The notes under the pieces were generated by a model. The model saw only the letters and a program-made list of their open reading frames with translations, ran no database searches and was not told where the DNA came from. The position numbers and the translations under genes were made by a program. From the NCBI RefSeq assembly GCF_000760215.1, contig NZ_JNAW01000004.1, forward strand, positions 248,001 through 312,000: a stretch of 64,000 nt of DNA, written 5' to 3'. The DNA is from Prochlorococcus sp. MIT 0603. Its GTDB lineage: Bacteria > Cyanobacteriota > Cyanobacteriia > PCC-6307 > Cyanobiaceae. The first letter of the stretch is position 1, and each line of letters opens with the position of its first letter. Shown in pieces: positions 36,147 through 46,941 of this stretch.

Positions 36147-36914
36147 ATGACCAGGAAGAAAACCCCCGTAATTAGTTCAGAAAGGGCCGAAAATATTTAT
36201 AGATTGCTAATAAGAAGTAAATTAGAAGCTTCAGACCTTACAATCATTAAAAATAATGAATCTCAATACCTAGAAATATTAAATGAAGCCTTAACACATA
36301 CTTCCAAAAGCTTATCAATTAATCATGAACGATTGGAATTTCATGGTGATGCAGTATTAAGACTTGCTGCAACTGAATACATTCAAGCTAATTTCCCATC
36401 ATTAAAAGTCGGAGAAAGATCAGCTTTAAGAGCGCAGTTGGTAAGTGACGAATGGCTTGCAAAAATTGGAAAAAGAATTGGTATTACTGAAAGTATGCTT
36501 ATAGCTCCAAAGTCTTTAAAGGATATAGCGGCAAAGGAAACAATTTGTGCAGAAGGCACTGAAGCATTAATAGGAGCACTATATGAATGTCTGAAAAGCA
36601 TCGAATCCATTCATTTGTGGCTGAAAACATATTGGGATAAGGAAAGCAAAGAAATTCTCGCTGATCCATATAAACAAAATGCAAAATCAGCACTACAAGA
36701 ATGGAGCCAAAGCCAAGGGTTTAATCAGCCTATTTACGAAGTAGAAGAAATTTCAAAGCAACATGGAGACACAAAAAGGTTCTATTGCAAAGTAATCATT
36801 CAAAACGATTCTTTTGGGGAAGGATGGGGAAGTTCAAGAAAAAAAGCGGAAAAAGAAGCTGCCAAAACTGCACTAAATAATTTAAAAACTAAATTATCTC
36901 AAGATCTTTTATAG
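36147..36914 (+). CDS. rnc: ribonuclease III
   Basis: Cuts double-stranded RNA for rRNA maturation and mRNA turnover. From ATG 36147 it is 255 residues; a TTG at 36132 would add five. Seen: the signature NHERLEFHGDAVLRL near residues 59-73 (His replaces the usual Leu in EFLGD), the second acidic cluster in ICAEGTEALIGALYE, and a C-terminal dsRNA-binding domain (about 178-250) with FGEGWGSSRKKAEKEAAKTA. Lies 47 bases after rnpB. The last 26 bases overlap ndhS on the other strand. Confidence 0.95.
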   Translation: MTRKKTPVISSERAENIYRLLIRSKLEASDLTIIKNNESQYLEILNEALTHTSKSLSINHERLEFHGDAVLRLAATEYIQANFPSLKVGERSALRAQLVSDEWLAKIGKRIGITESMLIAPKSLKDIAAKETICAEGTEALIGALYECLKSIESIHLWLKTYWDKESKEILADPYKQNAKSALQEWSQSQGFNQPIYEVEEISKQHGDTKRFYCKVIIQNDSFGEGWGSSRKKAEKEAAKTALNNLKTKLSQDLL

Positions 36915-37086
36915 GGATAGTCAATAACTTATCCCAATTGCCTCCTTCAAACAGAACAGCAGCTTTATTTTCAGTAATTCGCTGAACAAACCCTTTGTAT
37001 CCATTGTAAATAGAACTTGGATTAGCAACTATGACGGATGAGCCAGGAAGGATAATACATTCTGAAGTATTCAAGATTAAAACCAA
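36889..37086 (-). CDS. ndhS: NAD(P)H dehydrogenase subunit S (NdhS)
   Basis: Small SH3-like subunit at the ferredoxin-binding site of the photosynthetic NDH-1 complex. 65 residues. Seen: ILPGSSVIVANPSSIYNGYK, then GFVQRITENKAAVLFEGGNW and DKLLTIPIKDLE, the pattern of Ssl0352/CRR31-type proteins as I remember it. No ATG is in frame: start is TTG at 37086 or 37074. Overlaps the rnc 3' end by 26 bases and is divergent from rimM. Confidence 0.85.
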   Translation of the reverse strand: MVLILNTSECIILPGSSVIVANPSSIYNGYKGFVQRITENKAAVLFEGGNWDKLLTIPIKDLEII

Positions 37087-37121
37087 CTCATTTAATTATT
37101 TTAAGTCTCTCCTAACTAAAC

Positions 37122-37652
37122 ATGTGTGAAAAAATTATTTGGTTAACCATTGGGAAGATTGTTGCACCTCAAGGCCTTAATGGTGCAGTAAGAATCAATC
37201 CTAGTAGCGATTTCCCCGAGCGATTTCTTAACCCTGGCAGAAGATGGCTACAAAAAGAAAATGAAGAACCTACAAAAATTGAATTAGCCTCTGGCAGACA
37301 AATACCTGGGAAATCTATTTATGTAGTTTCTTTTAAAGGAATAAACAATAGAGAAGAAGCGAAGTCATTAGTAGGCAAAAGCTTATTAATCAATTCAAAC
37401 CAACGTCCTAAACTCAAAGAAGGCGAATTCCACCTTTTGGATCTAGTAGGGCTAAAAGTAAAACTTGCAGAGGACGGAAAAGAAATTGGTGAGATAACAA
37501 ATCTAACAAGTGCGGGGAATGACTTATTAGAAGTAGAGTTATTAACAGGGAAAAAAATTTTAGTGCCCTTTGTAAAAGAAATTGTTCCAGAGATAAAGCT
37601 AAAGGAAGGCTGGGCGATAGTCTCGCCACCTCCAGGCCTATTAGATCTATAA
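37122..37652 (+). CDS. rimM: 16S rRNA processing protein RimM
   Basis: Assembly factor for the 30S head, binding ribosomal protein S19. 176 residues with the RimM N-domain (WLTIGKIVAPQGLNGAVRIN, NREEAKSLVGKSLLI) and a C-terminal PRC barrel (HLLDLVGLKVKLAEDGKEIG, DLLEVELLTGKKILVPFV, PGLLDL). Length and domain order are standard. ATG at 37122; manC follows after 51 bases on the same strand. Confidence 0.95.
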   Translation: MCEKIIWLTIGKIVAPQGLNGAVRINPSSDFPERFLNPGRRWLQKENEEPTKIELASGRQIPGKSIYVVSFKGINNREEAKSLVGKSLLINSNQRPKLKEGEFHLLDLVGLKVKLAEDGKEIGEITNLTSAGNDLLEVELLTGKKILVPFVKEIVPEIKLKEGWAIVSPPPGLLDL

Positions 37653-37703
37653 CTAAAAAAATGAACTTCTTAAAACAAAGAAATTTATGACTGAGGAAAA
37701 CCA

Positions 37704-39140
37704 GTGATTAAAAGTTCATTAATTCCAGTAATCCTCTGCGGTGGATCAGGTACAAGGCTGTGGCCCTTATCTAGAGAAAGTTATCCAAAACAGTTTTGGG
37801 CACTGCATCATGAAAGCAATCTCACATTGCTTCAACAAACTCAAAAACGTATAGAAAACATTAAAGGACTGCAAAACCCTTTTTTAATCTGCAACGAAGA
37901 ACATAGATTCATAGTTGCGGAACAAATGCGAGAGATAAATATCAAAGCAAAAGCCATTTTTCTGGAGCCTATAGGGAGAAATACAGCGCCAGCAATAACA
38001 ATTGCCGCACTAAAAGCACTAGAAGAAGGCCAAGATCCCTTGCTTCTTGTTCTATCAGCTGATCATATTATCTCTAAACCTAAAAACTTTTTAGAAGCTA
38101 TAAATGCTGGTATAAATGCTGCTGAAAAAGGAAAACTTGTAACTTTTGGGATTAAACCTACCTCTCCAGAAACTGGTTATGGCTATATAGAGTCAAGCGA
38201 AAAAGCAGGTGAATCTGCTAAAGAATCTGATATCAAAAGGTTTATAGAAAAACCTAATAAAGAAACTGCTGAGCAATTTCTAAACGACAGTCGCTTTACT
38301 TGGAATAGCGGGATATTTCTTTTTAAAGCAAGTGCAATTATTGCTGAATTAGAAAAGTTCTCTCCTAAAATCATTAGTTGCTGTAAAAAAGCTCTTAAAG
38401 GAAATAAAGAAGATCTTGATTTTCTAAGACTTGATAGTCATTCATTTCGTCAATGTCCAAGCATCTCAATTGATGTAGCAGTAATGGAAAGAACAAAGCT
38501 AGGTGCAGTAATTGCAATGAATGCTGGGTGGAATGATATAGGCAACTGGCAATCCATTTGGGAAGAAGAAAAAAAAGATTGTGATGGCAATGTATTGCAT
38601 GGAAAAGTCATGGTAGAAAATAGTTTGAGCTGCTACTTCCGAAGTGAGCACCGTCTAGTAGTTGGACTTGGATTAAAAGATTTAATTGTTGTAGAAACGG
38701 ATGATGCTGTTCTCATTGCAGATAAAAACGAATGTCAAAACGTAAAAACAATCGTTGAAAAGCTAAAGCAAGCAAAAAGAGAAGAAGCTAAATCACATAA
38801 AAAAATTCACCGGCCTTGGGGACATTACACATCTATAGTTCAAGGGAAAAAATGGCAAGTCAAAAAAATTGAAGTGAAGCCAGGTGCAAGTCTTTCTCTA
38901 CAAATGCACCAACATCGAGCAGAACATTGGGTTGTTGTAAAAGGGATTGCTTTAGTAGAACGTGATTCAGAAAAAGAATTACTAAAAGAAAATCAAAGTA
39001 CTTATATACCTCTTCGATCAAAACATCGGCTTAGTAATCCAGGTGAAATACCTTTAGAATTAATAGAAATACAAAGTGGAGAATACATTGGAGAAGATGA
39101 TATTATAAGACTTGATGATAAATATGGGCGGCAAAAATAA
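37704..39140 (+). CDS. manC: mannose-1-phosphate guanylyltransferase / mannose-6-phosphate isomerase
   Basis: Makes GDP-mannose for cell-surface polysaccharide, and may also interconvert mannose-6-phosphate and fructose-6-phosphate. 478 residues: N-terminal nucleotidyltransferase with GGSGTRLWPLSRESYPKQF near 13-31, FLEPIGRNTAPAITIAALKA, FIEKPN and WNSGIFLF; C-terminal type II cupin with HRPWGHYTSI, GASLSLQMHQHRAEHWVVV and RIPLRSKHRLSNPG-like end. Start is GTG at 37704 with a TGAGGAAAA ribosome site. Followed convergently by glmS, 22 bases away. Confidence 0.93.
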   Translation: MIKSSLIPVILCGGSGTRLWPLSRESYPKQFWALHHESNLTLLQQTQKRIENIKGLQNPFLICNEEHRFIVAEQMREINIKAKAIFLEPIGRNTAPAITIAALKALEEGQDPLLLVLSADHIISKPKNFLEAINAGINAAEKGKLVTFGIKPTSPETGYGYIESSEKAGESAKESDIKRFIEKPNKETAEQFLNDSRFTWNSGIFLFKASAIIAELEKFSPKIISCCKKALKGNKEDLDFLRLDSHSFRQCPSISIDVAVMERTKLGAVIAMNAGWNDIGNWQSIWEEEKKDCDGNVLHGKVMVENSLSCYFRSEHRLVVGLGLKDLIVVETDDAVLIADKNECQNVKTIVEKLKQAKREEAKSHKKIHRPWGHYTSIVQGKKWQVKKIEVKPGASLSLQMHQHRAEHWVVVKGIALVERDSEKELLKENQSTYIPLRSKHRLSNPGEIPLELIEIQSGEYIGEDDIIRLDDKYGRQK

Positions 39141-39162
39141 CTCAAATAATCTGAAATATCAC

Positions 39163-41067
39163 TTACTCTACTGTTACACTTTTTGCTAAATTTCTTGGTT
39201 GATCTACATCTAAACCTCTTCTAGCAGCAATGTGATAACTCAATAATTGCAAGGGAATCACTGTTAATAATGGGCTAATCAATTCATTAACTTCAGGGAT
39301 AGGTAACAAGTGATCGAAGATTTTTGTATCTGTTGATATTGGTGCTACGCCAATTAAAGATGCATCTCTAGCTTTAGCTTCTTGGGCATTACTTAATACT
39401 TTATCAAAAACAATACCTTTAGTTGCGATTGAGATAACTGGAACTTGCTTGTCCAATAAAGCAATCGGACCATGCTTCAACTCTCCAGCAGGGTAACCTT
39501 CAGCATGAATATAACTAATCTCTTTTAATTTCAAGGCAGCCTCCAGTGCTATCGGATAATTAATCCCTCTACCCAGAAAAATTACATCTTTTGTTTCAGA
39601 AAATTGTTGTGATAATTTTTCACTTAATTGATCATGGGTATTAATAAGATCCTTAATTTGATTTGGGATTAATCTTAATTGGCTACACAAATCAACTATT
39701 TCTTCTGTGGAACGACTTTTCCTACGGGCTGCAAACATTAAAGCTAAACCATAAAAAGTCAATAATTGTCCAAGAAAAGTTTTAGTAGCCGCAACTCCAA
39801 CTTCCATCCCTGCTCCTATATCAATAACATTAGAAACTTGTCTTGATAAAGAACTTTCTGGCCGATTAGTTATCCCTAATTGTAAAGGAGCAGAGTTATC
39901 TTGATCACTAGAACATCGTCTTTGATATTCCATAGCTAATGCTGCAAGAGTATCTGCTGTCTCACCAGATTGAGTAACTCCAATGGTCAAAATATTTTTA
40001 GCCAAAGGTGGTGGAGCATAGCGAAATTCACTTGCAAAATAAACTGTTGATGGAATGCCAGAAAACTGTTCTAAAAGGTAAGCACCAACCATTGCTGCAT
40101 GACGACTAGTTCCACAAGCTAAAATTTGAATTTTTTCGACAGAGTCATAAATTGAATCTTCAAACGGAAACGCAACTGGTGCTGAAGGTGGCAATTCATG
40201 CGGTAAATATCTTGCTATCCATTCGGCTGCAGTATCTGATTGTTCAAATATCTCTTTAAGCATGAAATGTCTAAATTGACCTTTATCAATATCACTTTCA
40301 TATCCAGTAATTATTGAAGGTGTTCTATGTTGACGCTCTCCTAAAGAGTTATAGATTTCTACACCCAATGGAGTAAGTAAAGCCACCTCTTTATCTTCCA
40401 AAGACAATACTGTTCTAGAAAAACCTGCAAAAGCTGGGGTATCACTAGCACAGAGAAATTCCCCTTCTCCAAAACCTATCAATAAAGGTGCTTTACGCTT
40501 TGCAACTATCAAAGTATCTGGCGTTTCAGCCCATATCACAGCAAGTGCATATGACCCCTCCAATACATCTAAAACCTGCTGGACTGCTGAAAGAAGAAGT
40601 GAGCCACTAGATTGATGTCCATCTTTCTTTAATCGTTTTAAGTTTTGAGAAATTAAATGAGGAATAACCTCAGTGTCAGTATCAGATCTAAATTGGACAC
40701 CCTTCTTCTCAAGTTCCTCTCTCAATGAAGTGTGATTTTCAATAATTCCATTTTGAACAACAGCTACTTTTTCTAAAGAATCAAGATGCGGATGCGCATT
40801 ATGAACCTCAGGTTTTCCATGTGTAGCCCATCGAGTATGGCCAATCCCTACATTTCCTGGGGCTCCATCTTTTTCAATCAAACGCAAAAGGTTAAATAAT
40901 TTCCCTTTCGCCCTTTTACAACTAATAACAGCATCTTTGACGCCTGGGGAGGGGCTAACTGTTGCTAAGCCAGCTGAGTCATAGCCCCTATATTCAAGCT
41001 TTTTAAGGCCATCTAAAAGAATTGGAGATGCTTCTCGAGAGCCAACTAACGCAACTATTCCACACAT
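39163..41067 (-). CDS. glmS: glutamine-fructose-6-phosphate aminotransferase (isomerizing)
   Basis: Makes glucosamine-6-phosphate for peptidoglycan and lipid precursors. 634 residues. Seen: N-terminal nucleophile Cys2 in MCGIVALVGSREAS, GHTRWATHGKP, glutaminase SDTDTEVIPHL, two SIS domains with ACGTSRHAAMVGAYLLEQ and GRGINYPIALEAALKLKE, and the C-terminal PRNLAKSVTVE. The stop is 22 bases from manC on the opposite strand. ATG at 41067 after the psaC 3' region. A glmS ribozyme is not visible. Confidence 0.97.
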   Translation of the reverse strand: MCGIVALVGSREASPILLDGLKKLEYRGYDSAGLATVSPSPGVKDAVISCKRAKGKLFNLLRLIEKDGAPGNVGIGHTRWATHGKPEVHNAHPHLDSLEKVAVVQNGIIENHTSLREELEKKGVQFRSDTDTEVIPHLISQNLKRLKKDGHQSSGSLLLSAVQQVLDVLEGSYALAVIWAETPDTLIVAKRKAPLLIGFGEGEFLCASDTPAFAGFSRTVLSLEDKEVALLTPLGVEIYNSLGERQHRTPSIITGYESDIDKGQFRHFMLKEIFEQSDTAAEWIARYLPHELPPSAPVAFPFEDSIYDSVEKIQILACGTSRHAAMVGAYLLEQFSGIPSTVYFASEFRYAPPPLAKNILTIGVTQSGETADTLAALAMEYQRRCSSDQDNSAPLQLGITNRPESSLSRQVSNVIDIGAGMEVGVAATKTFLGQLLTFYGLALMFAARRKSRSTEEIVDLCSQLRLIPNQIKDLINTHDQLSEKLSQQFSETKDVIFLGRGINYPIALEAALKLKEISYIHAEGYPAGELKHGPIALLDKQVPVISIATKGIVFDKVLSNAQEAKARDASLIGVAPISTDTKIFDHLLPIPEVNELISPLLTVIPLQLLSYHIAARRGLDVDQPRNLAKSVTVE

Positions 41068-41099
41068 ATATAAAAGTATGAACTTAAATCCATGGATTT

Positions 41100-41119
41100 T
41101 TAGGCTCTTTAGAACCTAA
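41100..41119 (-). terminator. hairpin downstream of psaC
   Basis: TTAGGCTCT (41100-41108) and AGAACCTAA (41111-41119) form a nearly perfect 9-bp stem with one G-T pair and a two-base gap, 26 bases after the psaC stop and 33 bases before the glmS start. There is no T-run on the minus side, so it may be an mRNA 3'-end stabiliser rather than a full terminator. Confidence 0.4.
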
Positions 41120-41144
41120 CTCAAAACCTAATACTACAAAAGAT

Positions 41145-41396
<252 letters not shown>

Positions 41397-41523
41397 CTAT
41401 GGATAACGTTGCATGTAAAAAACTTTACTCAATTTGGTTCAACAAAAAGAAATTAATGCATCTGGCTTCACTCTTGTTAACTCGCGGGCATGAGCCGTAG
41501 GATAAGAACAAATATCCAGAATT

Positions 41524-41763
41524 ATGTCTCAGGAAGCAATTCTCGAAAAAGTTCGTTCTATCGTTGCTGAGCAACTTAGCGTTGACGCAGGCGAAATTAA
41601 ACCAGATTCGAACTTCCAGAACGACCTTGGAGCAGACTCTCTTGACACAGTTGAGTTAGTTATGGCTCTTGAAGAAGCATTCGACATCGAGATTCCAGAC
41701 GAGGCAGCCGAAGGCATAGCCACCGTGGGAGATGCCGTGAAATACATAGAAGAAAAATCCTGA
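41524..41763 (+). CDS. acpP: acyl carrier protein
   Basis: Carries growing fatty acyl chains on a phosphopantetheine arm. 79 residues, strongly acidic, with the attachment serine S39 in [17 protein letters not shown]. Codon use is more GC-rich than in neighbours, common for this highly expressed gene. Followed after seven bases by fabF in the same direction, an operon conserved in many bacteria. Confidence 0.98.
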   Translation: MSQEAILEKVRSIVAEQLSVDAGEIKPDSNFQNDLGADSLDTVELVMALEEAFDIEIPDEAAEGIATVGDAVKYIEEKS

Positions 41764-41773
41764 GGACCTAATG

Positions 41774-43018
41774 ATGGAGCACCTCCATCGAGTTGTAATA
41801 ACTGGTCTTGGCGCTATTACCCCAATCGGCAATACCGTCGAAGATTATTTCGTTGGATTAAAGTCTGGCCTAAATGGGGTTGGACCTATTTCCCTGTTTG
41901 ATGCTTCAAATCACGCTTGTAGGTTCGCTGCGGAAGTATCAGATTTTGATCCAACTGGAATCCTCGAACCAAAAGAATCCAAAAGATGGGATCGTTTCTC
42001 AAAATTTGGAGTAGTTGCTGCAAAAGAAGCACTTAGAGATTCAGGCCTAATTATTGATGAAACCAATTCTCAACGTGTTGGCGTGATTATTGGCTCTGGT
42101 GTTGGTGGACTACTGACCATGGAAACTCAAGCGCAAGTTCTAAACAACAGAGGACCAGGAAGAGTTAGTCCTTTTACTGTTCCAATGATGATTCCAAATA
42201 TGGCAACTGGCCTTACAGCTATTGCTCTTGGTGCGAAAGGACCCAGCTCAGCAGTTGCAACAGCATGTGCTGCCGGCTCAAATGCAATCGGCGATTCATT
42301 TAGATTGCTTCAACTTGGAAAAGCTGATGCAATGATATGCGGTGGGGCAGAGGCAAGCATTACTCCTCTTGGAGTAGCAGGTTTTTCTAGTGCGAAAGCA
42401 CTTTCATTTCGCAATGAAGATCCTTCTAAAGCAAGCAGACCTTTTGATGCAGAGCGTGATGGTTTCGTAATTGGAGAAGGTTCAGGGGTACTAATACTTG
42501 AAACACTTGAACATGCTAAAAAACGTAATGCAGAAATTTATGCAGAATTAATTGGCTATGGAGCAACATGTGATGCTCACCACATAACAGCACCATCTCC
42601 AGGAGGTATAGGAGGGGCAAAAGCAATCAGAGAAACTATTGACGATGGAGCAATCGATATACAAAAAGTTGATTACATTAATGCTCACGGAACAAGTACA
42701 GCTGCCAATGACAAAAATGAAACTTCTGCCATAAAGACTGCCCTTGGGGAACGAGCTAACAAAATCCCTGTAAGCTCAACTAAATCAATGACAGGTCACC
42801 TTCTAGGAGGATCTGGAGGCATTGAAGCAGTAGCATGTGTGCTTTCTATCAAGCATGGGGTAATTCCACCAACAATTAATTACGCAAACCCAGATCCTGA
42901 CTGTGATCTGGATTATGTACCTAACACTGCTAGAGAAAGTAAGTTAAATATTGTGCTTTCAAACTCCTTTGGTTTTGGGGGTCACAATGTTTGTCTCGCA
43001 TTCCGAAAGATGACCTAA
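41774..43018 (+). CDS. fabF: beta-ketoacyl-ACP synthase II
   Basis: Elongates acyl-ACP with malonyl-ACP. About 414 residues. Seen: nucleophile C165 in VATACAAGSNAIGDS, H305 in INAHGTSTAANDKNE, H342 in STKSMTGHLLGG, and the C-terminal SNSFGFGGHN. Two tandem ATGs occur (41771 and 41774); I prefer the second because the GAGGA at 41762-41766 is then seven bases away. Sits directly after acpP and before tkt. Confidence 0.97.
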   Translation: MEHLHRVVITGLGAITPIGNTVEDYFVGLKSGLNGVGPISLFDASNHACRFAAEVSDFDPTGILEPKESKRWDRFSKFGVVAAKEALRDSGLIIDETNSQRVGVIIGSGVGGLLTMETQAQVLNNRGPGRVSPFTVPMMIPNMATGLTAIALGAKGPSSAVATACAAGSNAIGDSFRLLQLGKADAMICGGAEASITPLGVAGFSSAKALSFRNEDPSKASRPFDAERDGFVIGEGSGVLILETLEHAKKRNAEIYAELIGYGATCDAHHITAPSPGGIGGAKAIRETIDDGAIDIQKVDYINAHGTSTAANDKNETSAIKTALGERANKIPVSSTKSMTGHLLGGSGGIEAVACVLSIKHGVIPPTINYANPDPDCDLDYVPNTARESKLNIVLSNSFGFGGHNVCLAFRKMT

Positions 43019-43071
43019 AGGTCCTTCTCTCCCCTCCATCAGTCATAATCTTTTAATCACCAACAAATAAA

Positions 43072-45087
43072 ATGGTCGCTGCGCCCGCTTCCCTTGAATC
43101 ACTTTGCATCAATAGCATCAGAATGCTTGCGGTTGATGCAGTAAATAAATCTAATAGTGGTCATCCTGGTCTGCCAATGGGATGCGCGCCTATGGGCTAC
43201 ACACTATGGGACAAATTCCTTAGTCATAATCCTAAAAATCCAAAATGGTTTAATCGAGATCGTTTTGTTCTATCTGCCGGTCATGGTTGCATGCTCCTTT
43301 ATGCACTTTTACACCTAACTGGTTACGACTCAGTAACAATTGAAGATATTAAGCAATTCAGGCAATGGGGAGCTAAAACACCTGGTCACCCAGAAACTTT
43401 CGAAACTCCAGGAGTTGAGGTTACAGCTGGGCCTTTAGGTGCAGGAATATCAAATGCAGTTGGGCTTGCGATAGCAGAAGCTCATTTAGGAGCAAAATTC
43501 AATAAACCAGATTCCAAAATTATTGATCACTTTACTTATGTGATCATGGGCGATGGTTGTAATCAAGAAGGAGTTGCATCAGAAGCATGTTCTCTTGCTG
43601 GACACCTAAAACTTGGAAAACTTATTGCTCTCTATGATGATAATCACATAACAATTGATGGAAGAACCGATGTATCTTTCACTGAGGATGTTTTAAAAAG
43701 ATATGAAGCATATGGTTGGCATGTTCAACATGTTCCTAATGGGAATACTGATGTAAATGCTATTGCCAAAGCAATCGAGTTAGCCAAAGCAGTTGAAGAC
43801 AAACCATCAATAATTAAAATCACTACAACTATTGGCTATGGTTCTCCAAATAAATCTGATACGGCCGGTGTTCACGGTGCGCCTCTAGGAGAAGATGAAG
43901 CAAAGTTAACAAGAGAATCACTCAATTGGTCATACGGTCCTTTCGAAATTCCTCATGAAGCCTATGAGCAGTTCAGGCAAGCTATTGATAGAGGGGCAAA
44001 ACTAGAAAGTGATTGGAATGAGCAATTAAAGATTTATCGAGCAAAATATCCAAAAGAAGCTGCAGAACTTGAACGTTCATTAAGAGGAGAGCTTCCAGAA
44101 AACTGGGATAAAGATTTACCAGCATATACATCTGATGACAAAGGATTAGCTACAAGAAAACATTCCCAAATCTGTTTAGGAGCACTAGGTCCAAATCTAC
44201 CTGAGTTAATTGGTGGTTCAGCCGATTTAACGCATTCCAACTACACCGACATCAAGGGAGAAGTAGGATCCTTCCAACCCGAAACACCTGAAAAAAGGTA
44301 TTTGCATTTCGGAGTAAGAGAACATGCAATGGCCGCGATACTGAATGGAATCGCTTATCACGACAGTGGATTAATTCCATATGGAGGTACATTTCTTGTC
44401 TTTGCTGACTACATGAGAGGGTCAATGAGGTTATCGGCCTTAAGTGAACTCGGAGTAATTTATGTACTAACACATGACTCAATTGGCGTTGGAGAAGATG
44501 GACCAACTCATCAACCAATAGAAACTATTCCTTCATTAAGAGCAATGCCAAATATGCTTGTTTTCAGGCCAGGTGATGGCAATGAGACAAGTGGGGCATA
44601 TAAGCTTGCCATACAAAATCGCAAACGTCCTAGCTCTCTTTGTTTAAGTAGGCAAGGCATGCCTAATCAGGCAAATTCTTCAATAGAAAAAGTATCTTTT
44701 GGTGGATATATACTTGAAGATTGTTCAGGAACCCCTGAATTAATTTTCATAGGTACTGGTAGCGAGCTGAATTTATGTGTAGAAGCAGCCAAAGCGTTAA
44801 CGAAACAAGGTAAAAACGTCAGAGTCGTTTCCATGCCATGTGTAGAACTTTTTGAAGAGCAAAGTGATTCTTATAAAGAAGAAGTGCTACCTTCTGCTGT
44901 TAGGAAACGCCTTGTTGTCGAAGCTGCAGAAACATTTGGGTGGCACAAATATATAGGTCTGGATGGAGATAGTGTAACTATGAATAGCTTTGGAGCATCT
45001 GCACCTGGAGGAACTTGTATGGATAAATTTGGGTTTACAGTGGAAAACGTTTTGAATAAAGCAAACAATCTACTTAAATCTGCATAA
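43072..45087 (+). CDS. tkt: transketolase
   Basis: Thiamine-diphosphate enzyme of the Calvin cycle and pentose phosphate pathway, exchanging two-carbon units between sugar phosphates. 671 residues. Seen: [41 protein letters not shown]-motif [18 protein letters not shown] near residues 160-177, [16 protein letters not shown] and a conserved GPTHQP with an [12 protein letters not shown] at 43072 after a 53-base gap from fabF. The thiamine-synthesis gene thiC lies just beyond on the opposite strand. Confidence 0.97.
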   Translation: MVAAPASLESLCINSIRMLAVDAVNKSNSGHPGLPMGCAPMGYTLWDKFLSHNPKNPKWFNRDRFVLSAGHGCMLLYALLHLTGYDSVTIEDIKQFRQWGAKTPGHPETFETPGVEVTAGPLGAGISNAVGLAIAEAHLGAKFNKPDSKIIDHFTYVIMGDGCNQEGVASEACSLAGHLKLGKLIALYDDNHITIDGRTDVSFTEDVLKRYEAYGWHVQHVPNGNTDVNAIAKAIELAKAVEDKPSIIKITTTIGYGSPNKSDTAGVHGAPLGEDEAKLTRESLNWSYGPFEIPHEAYEQFRQAIDRGAKLESDWNEQLKIYRAKYPKEAAELERSLRGELPENWDKDLPAYTSDDKGLATRKHSQICLGALGPNLPELIGGSADLTHSNYTDIKGEVGSFQPETPEKRYLHFGVREHAMAAILNGIAYHDSGLIPYGGTFLVFADYMRGSMRLSALSELGVIYVLTHDSIGVGEDGPTHQPIETIPSLRAMPNMLVFRPGDGNETSGAYKLAIQNRKRPSSLCLSRQGMPNQANSSIEKVSFGGYILEDCSGTPELIFIGTGSELNLCVEAAKALTKQGKNVRVVSMPCVELFEEQSDSYKEEVLPSAVRKRLVVEAAETFGWHKYIGLDGDSVTMNSFGASAPGGTCMDKFGFTVENVLNKANNLLKSA

Positions 45088-45132
45088 ACATAAGTTGTAA
45101 ATAAAAAACAAATAAAAGAACAATGGTTTAAT

Positions 45133-46578
<1,446 letters not shown>

Positions 46579-46582
46579 TCAC

Positions 46583-46665
46583 TTTCCTTCACCGGTACAA
46601 ACCGTATCAGGTTCAGAGGGTGTGATCTCAGCCAAAAGCAATAGCTTTTTATGGCACCCCTAGTG
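46583..46665 (-). promoter_or_regulatory. TPP riboswitch of thiC
   Basis: On the minus strand, from 46665, the thi-box sequence is plain: ACTAGGGGTGCC, GGCTGAGATCACACCCTCTG, ACCTGATACGGTTTGTACCG, then GTGAAGGAAAGT. The CTGAGA and ACCTGAT pieces are the conserved TPP-sensing elements, with GGGGTGCC pairing with the end of the pyrimidine helix. It lies about 60 bases before the thiC ATG. Mode (termination or start occlusion) is not clear since no poly-T hairpin follows. Confidence 0.95.
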
Positions 46666-46668
46666 ATA

Positions 46669-46674
46669 TTTATA
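46669..46674 (-). promoter_or_regulatory. -10 element of thiC
   Basis: TATAAA on the minus strand (46674-46669) lies seven bases before the first base of the riboswitch, so transcription would begin at or next to ACTAGG. The riboswitch thus starts almost at +1 and the full leader to the ATG is about 140 bases. Confidence 0.5.
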
Positions 46675-46719
46675 AAATAGCTATCTTTCGACTAATAAGC
46701 TTTTATCTATTAAATCAAA

Positions 46720-46941
46720 TTATTGATTCAAGCGATTATTTTTGCCACGAATTCCATCTAATAGTGTTTTCCTGCGAAGATTTCTAGATACAGAATTGGA
46801 AATAATGAGCCCCATACCAACACAAAAGGCAGGTATGGATTGAACACGGTCATTATCTTTGCGAGAAAAAAATCCCAAAATTGCAACCATGATCAATAAT
46901 GGTGCAGCAAATGAAATTAATAAATTCTTATAGCTCTTCAT
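46720..46941 (-). CDS. small two-span membrane protein, DUF3188-like
   Basis: 73 residues. ATG at 46941 overlaps the upstream amidohydrolase stop as ATGA; a TTG one codon earlier is less likely. Seen: LLISFAAPLLIMVAILGFF span, a short charged loop RKDNDRVQSIPA, a second span FCVGMGLIISNSV, and a basic tail RNLRRKTLLDGIRGKNN. This two-span plus basic-tail layout with QSIPA matches what I recall of DUF3188. Function unknown. Confidence 0.65.
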   Translation of the reverse strand: MKSYKNLLISFAAPLLIMVAILGFFSRKDNDRVQSIPAFCVGMGLIISNSVSRNLRRKTLLDGIRGKNNRLNQ

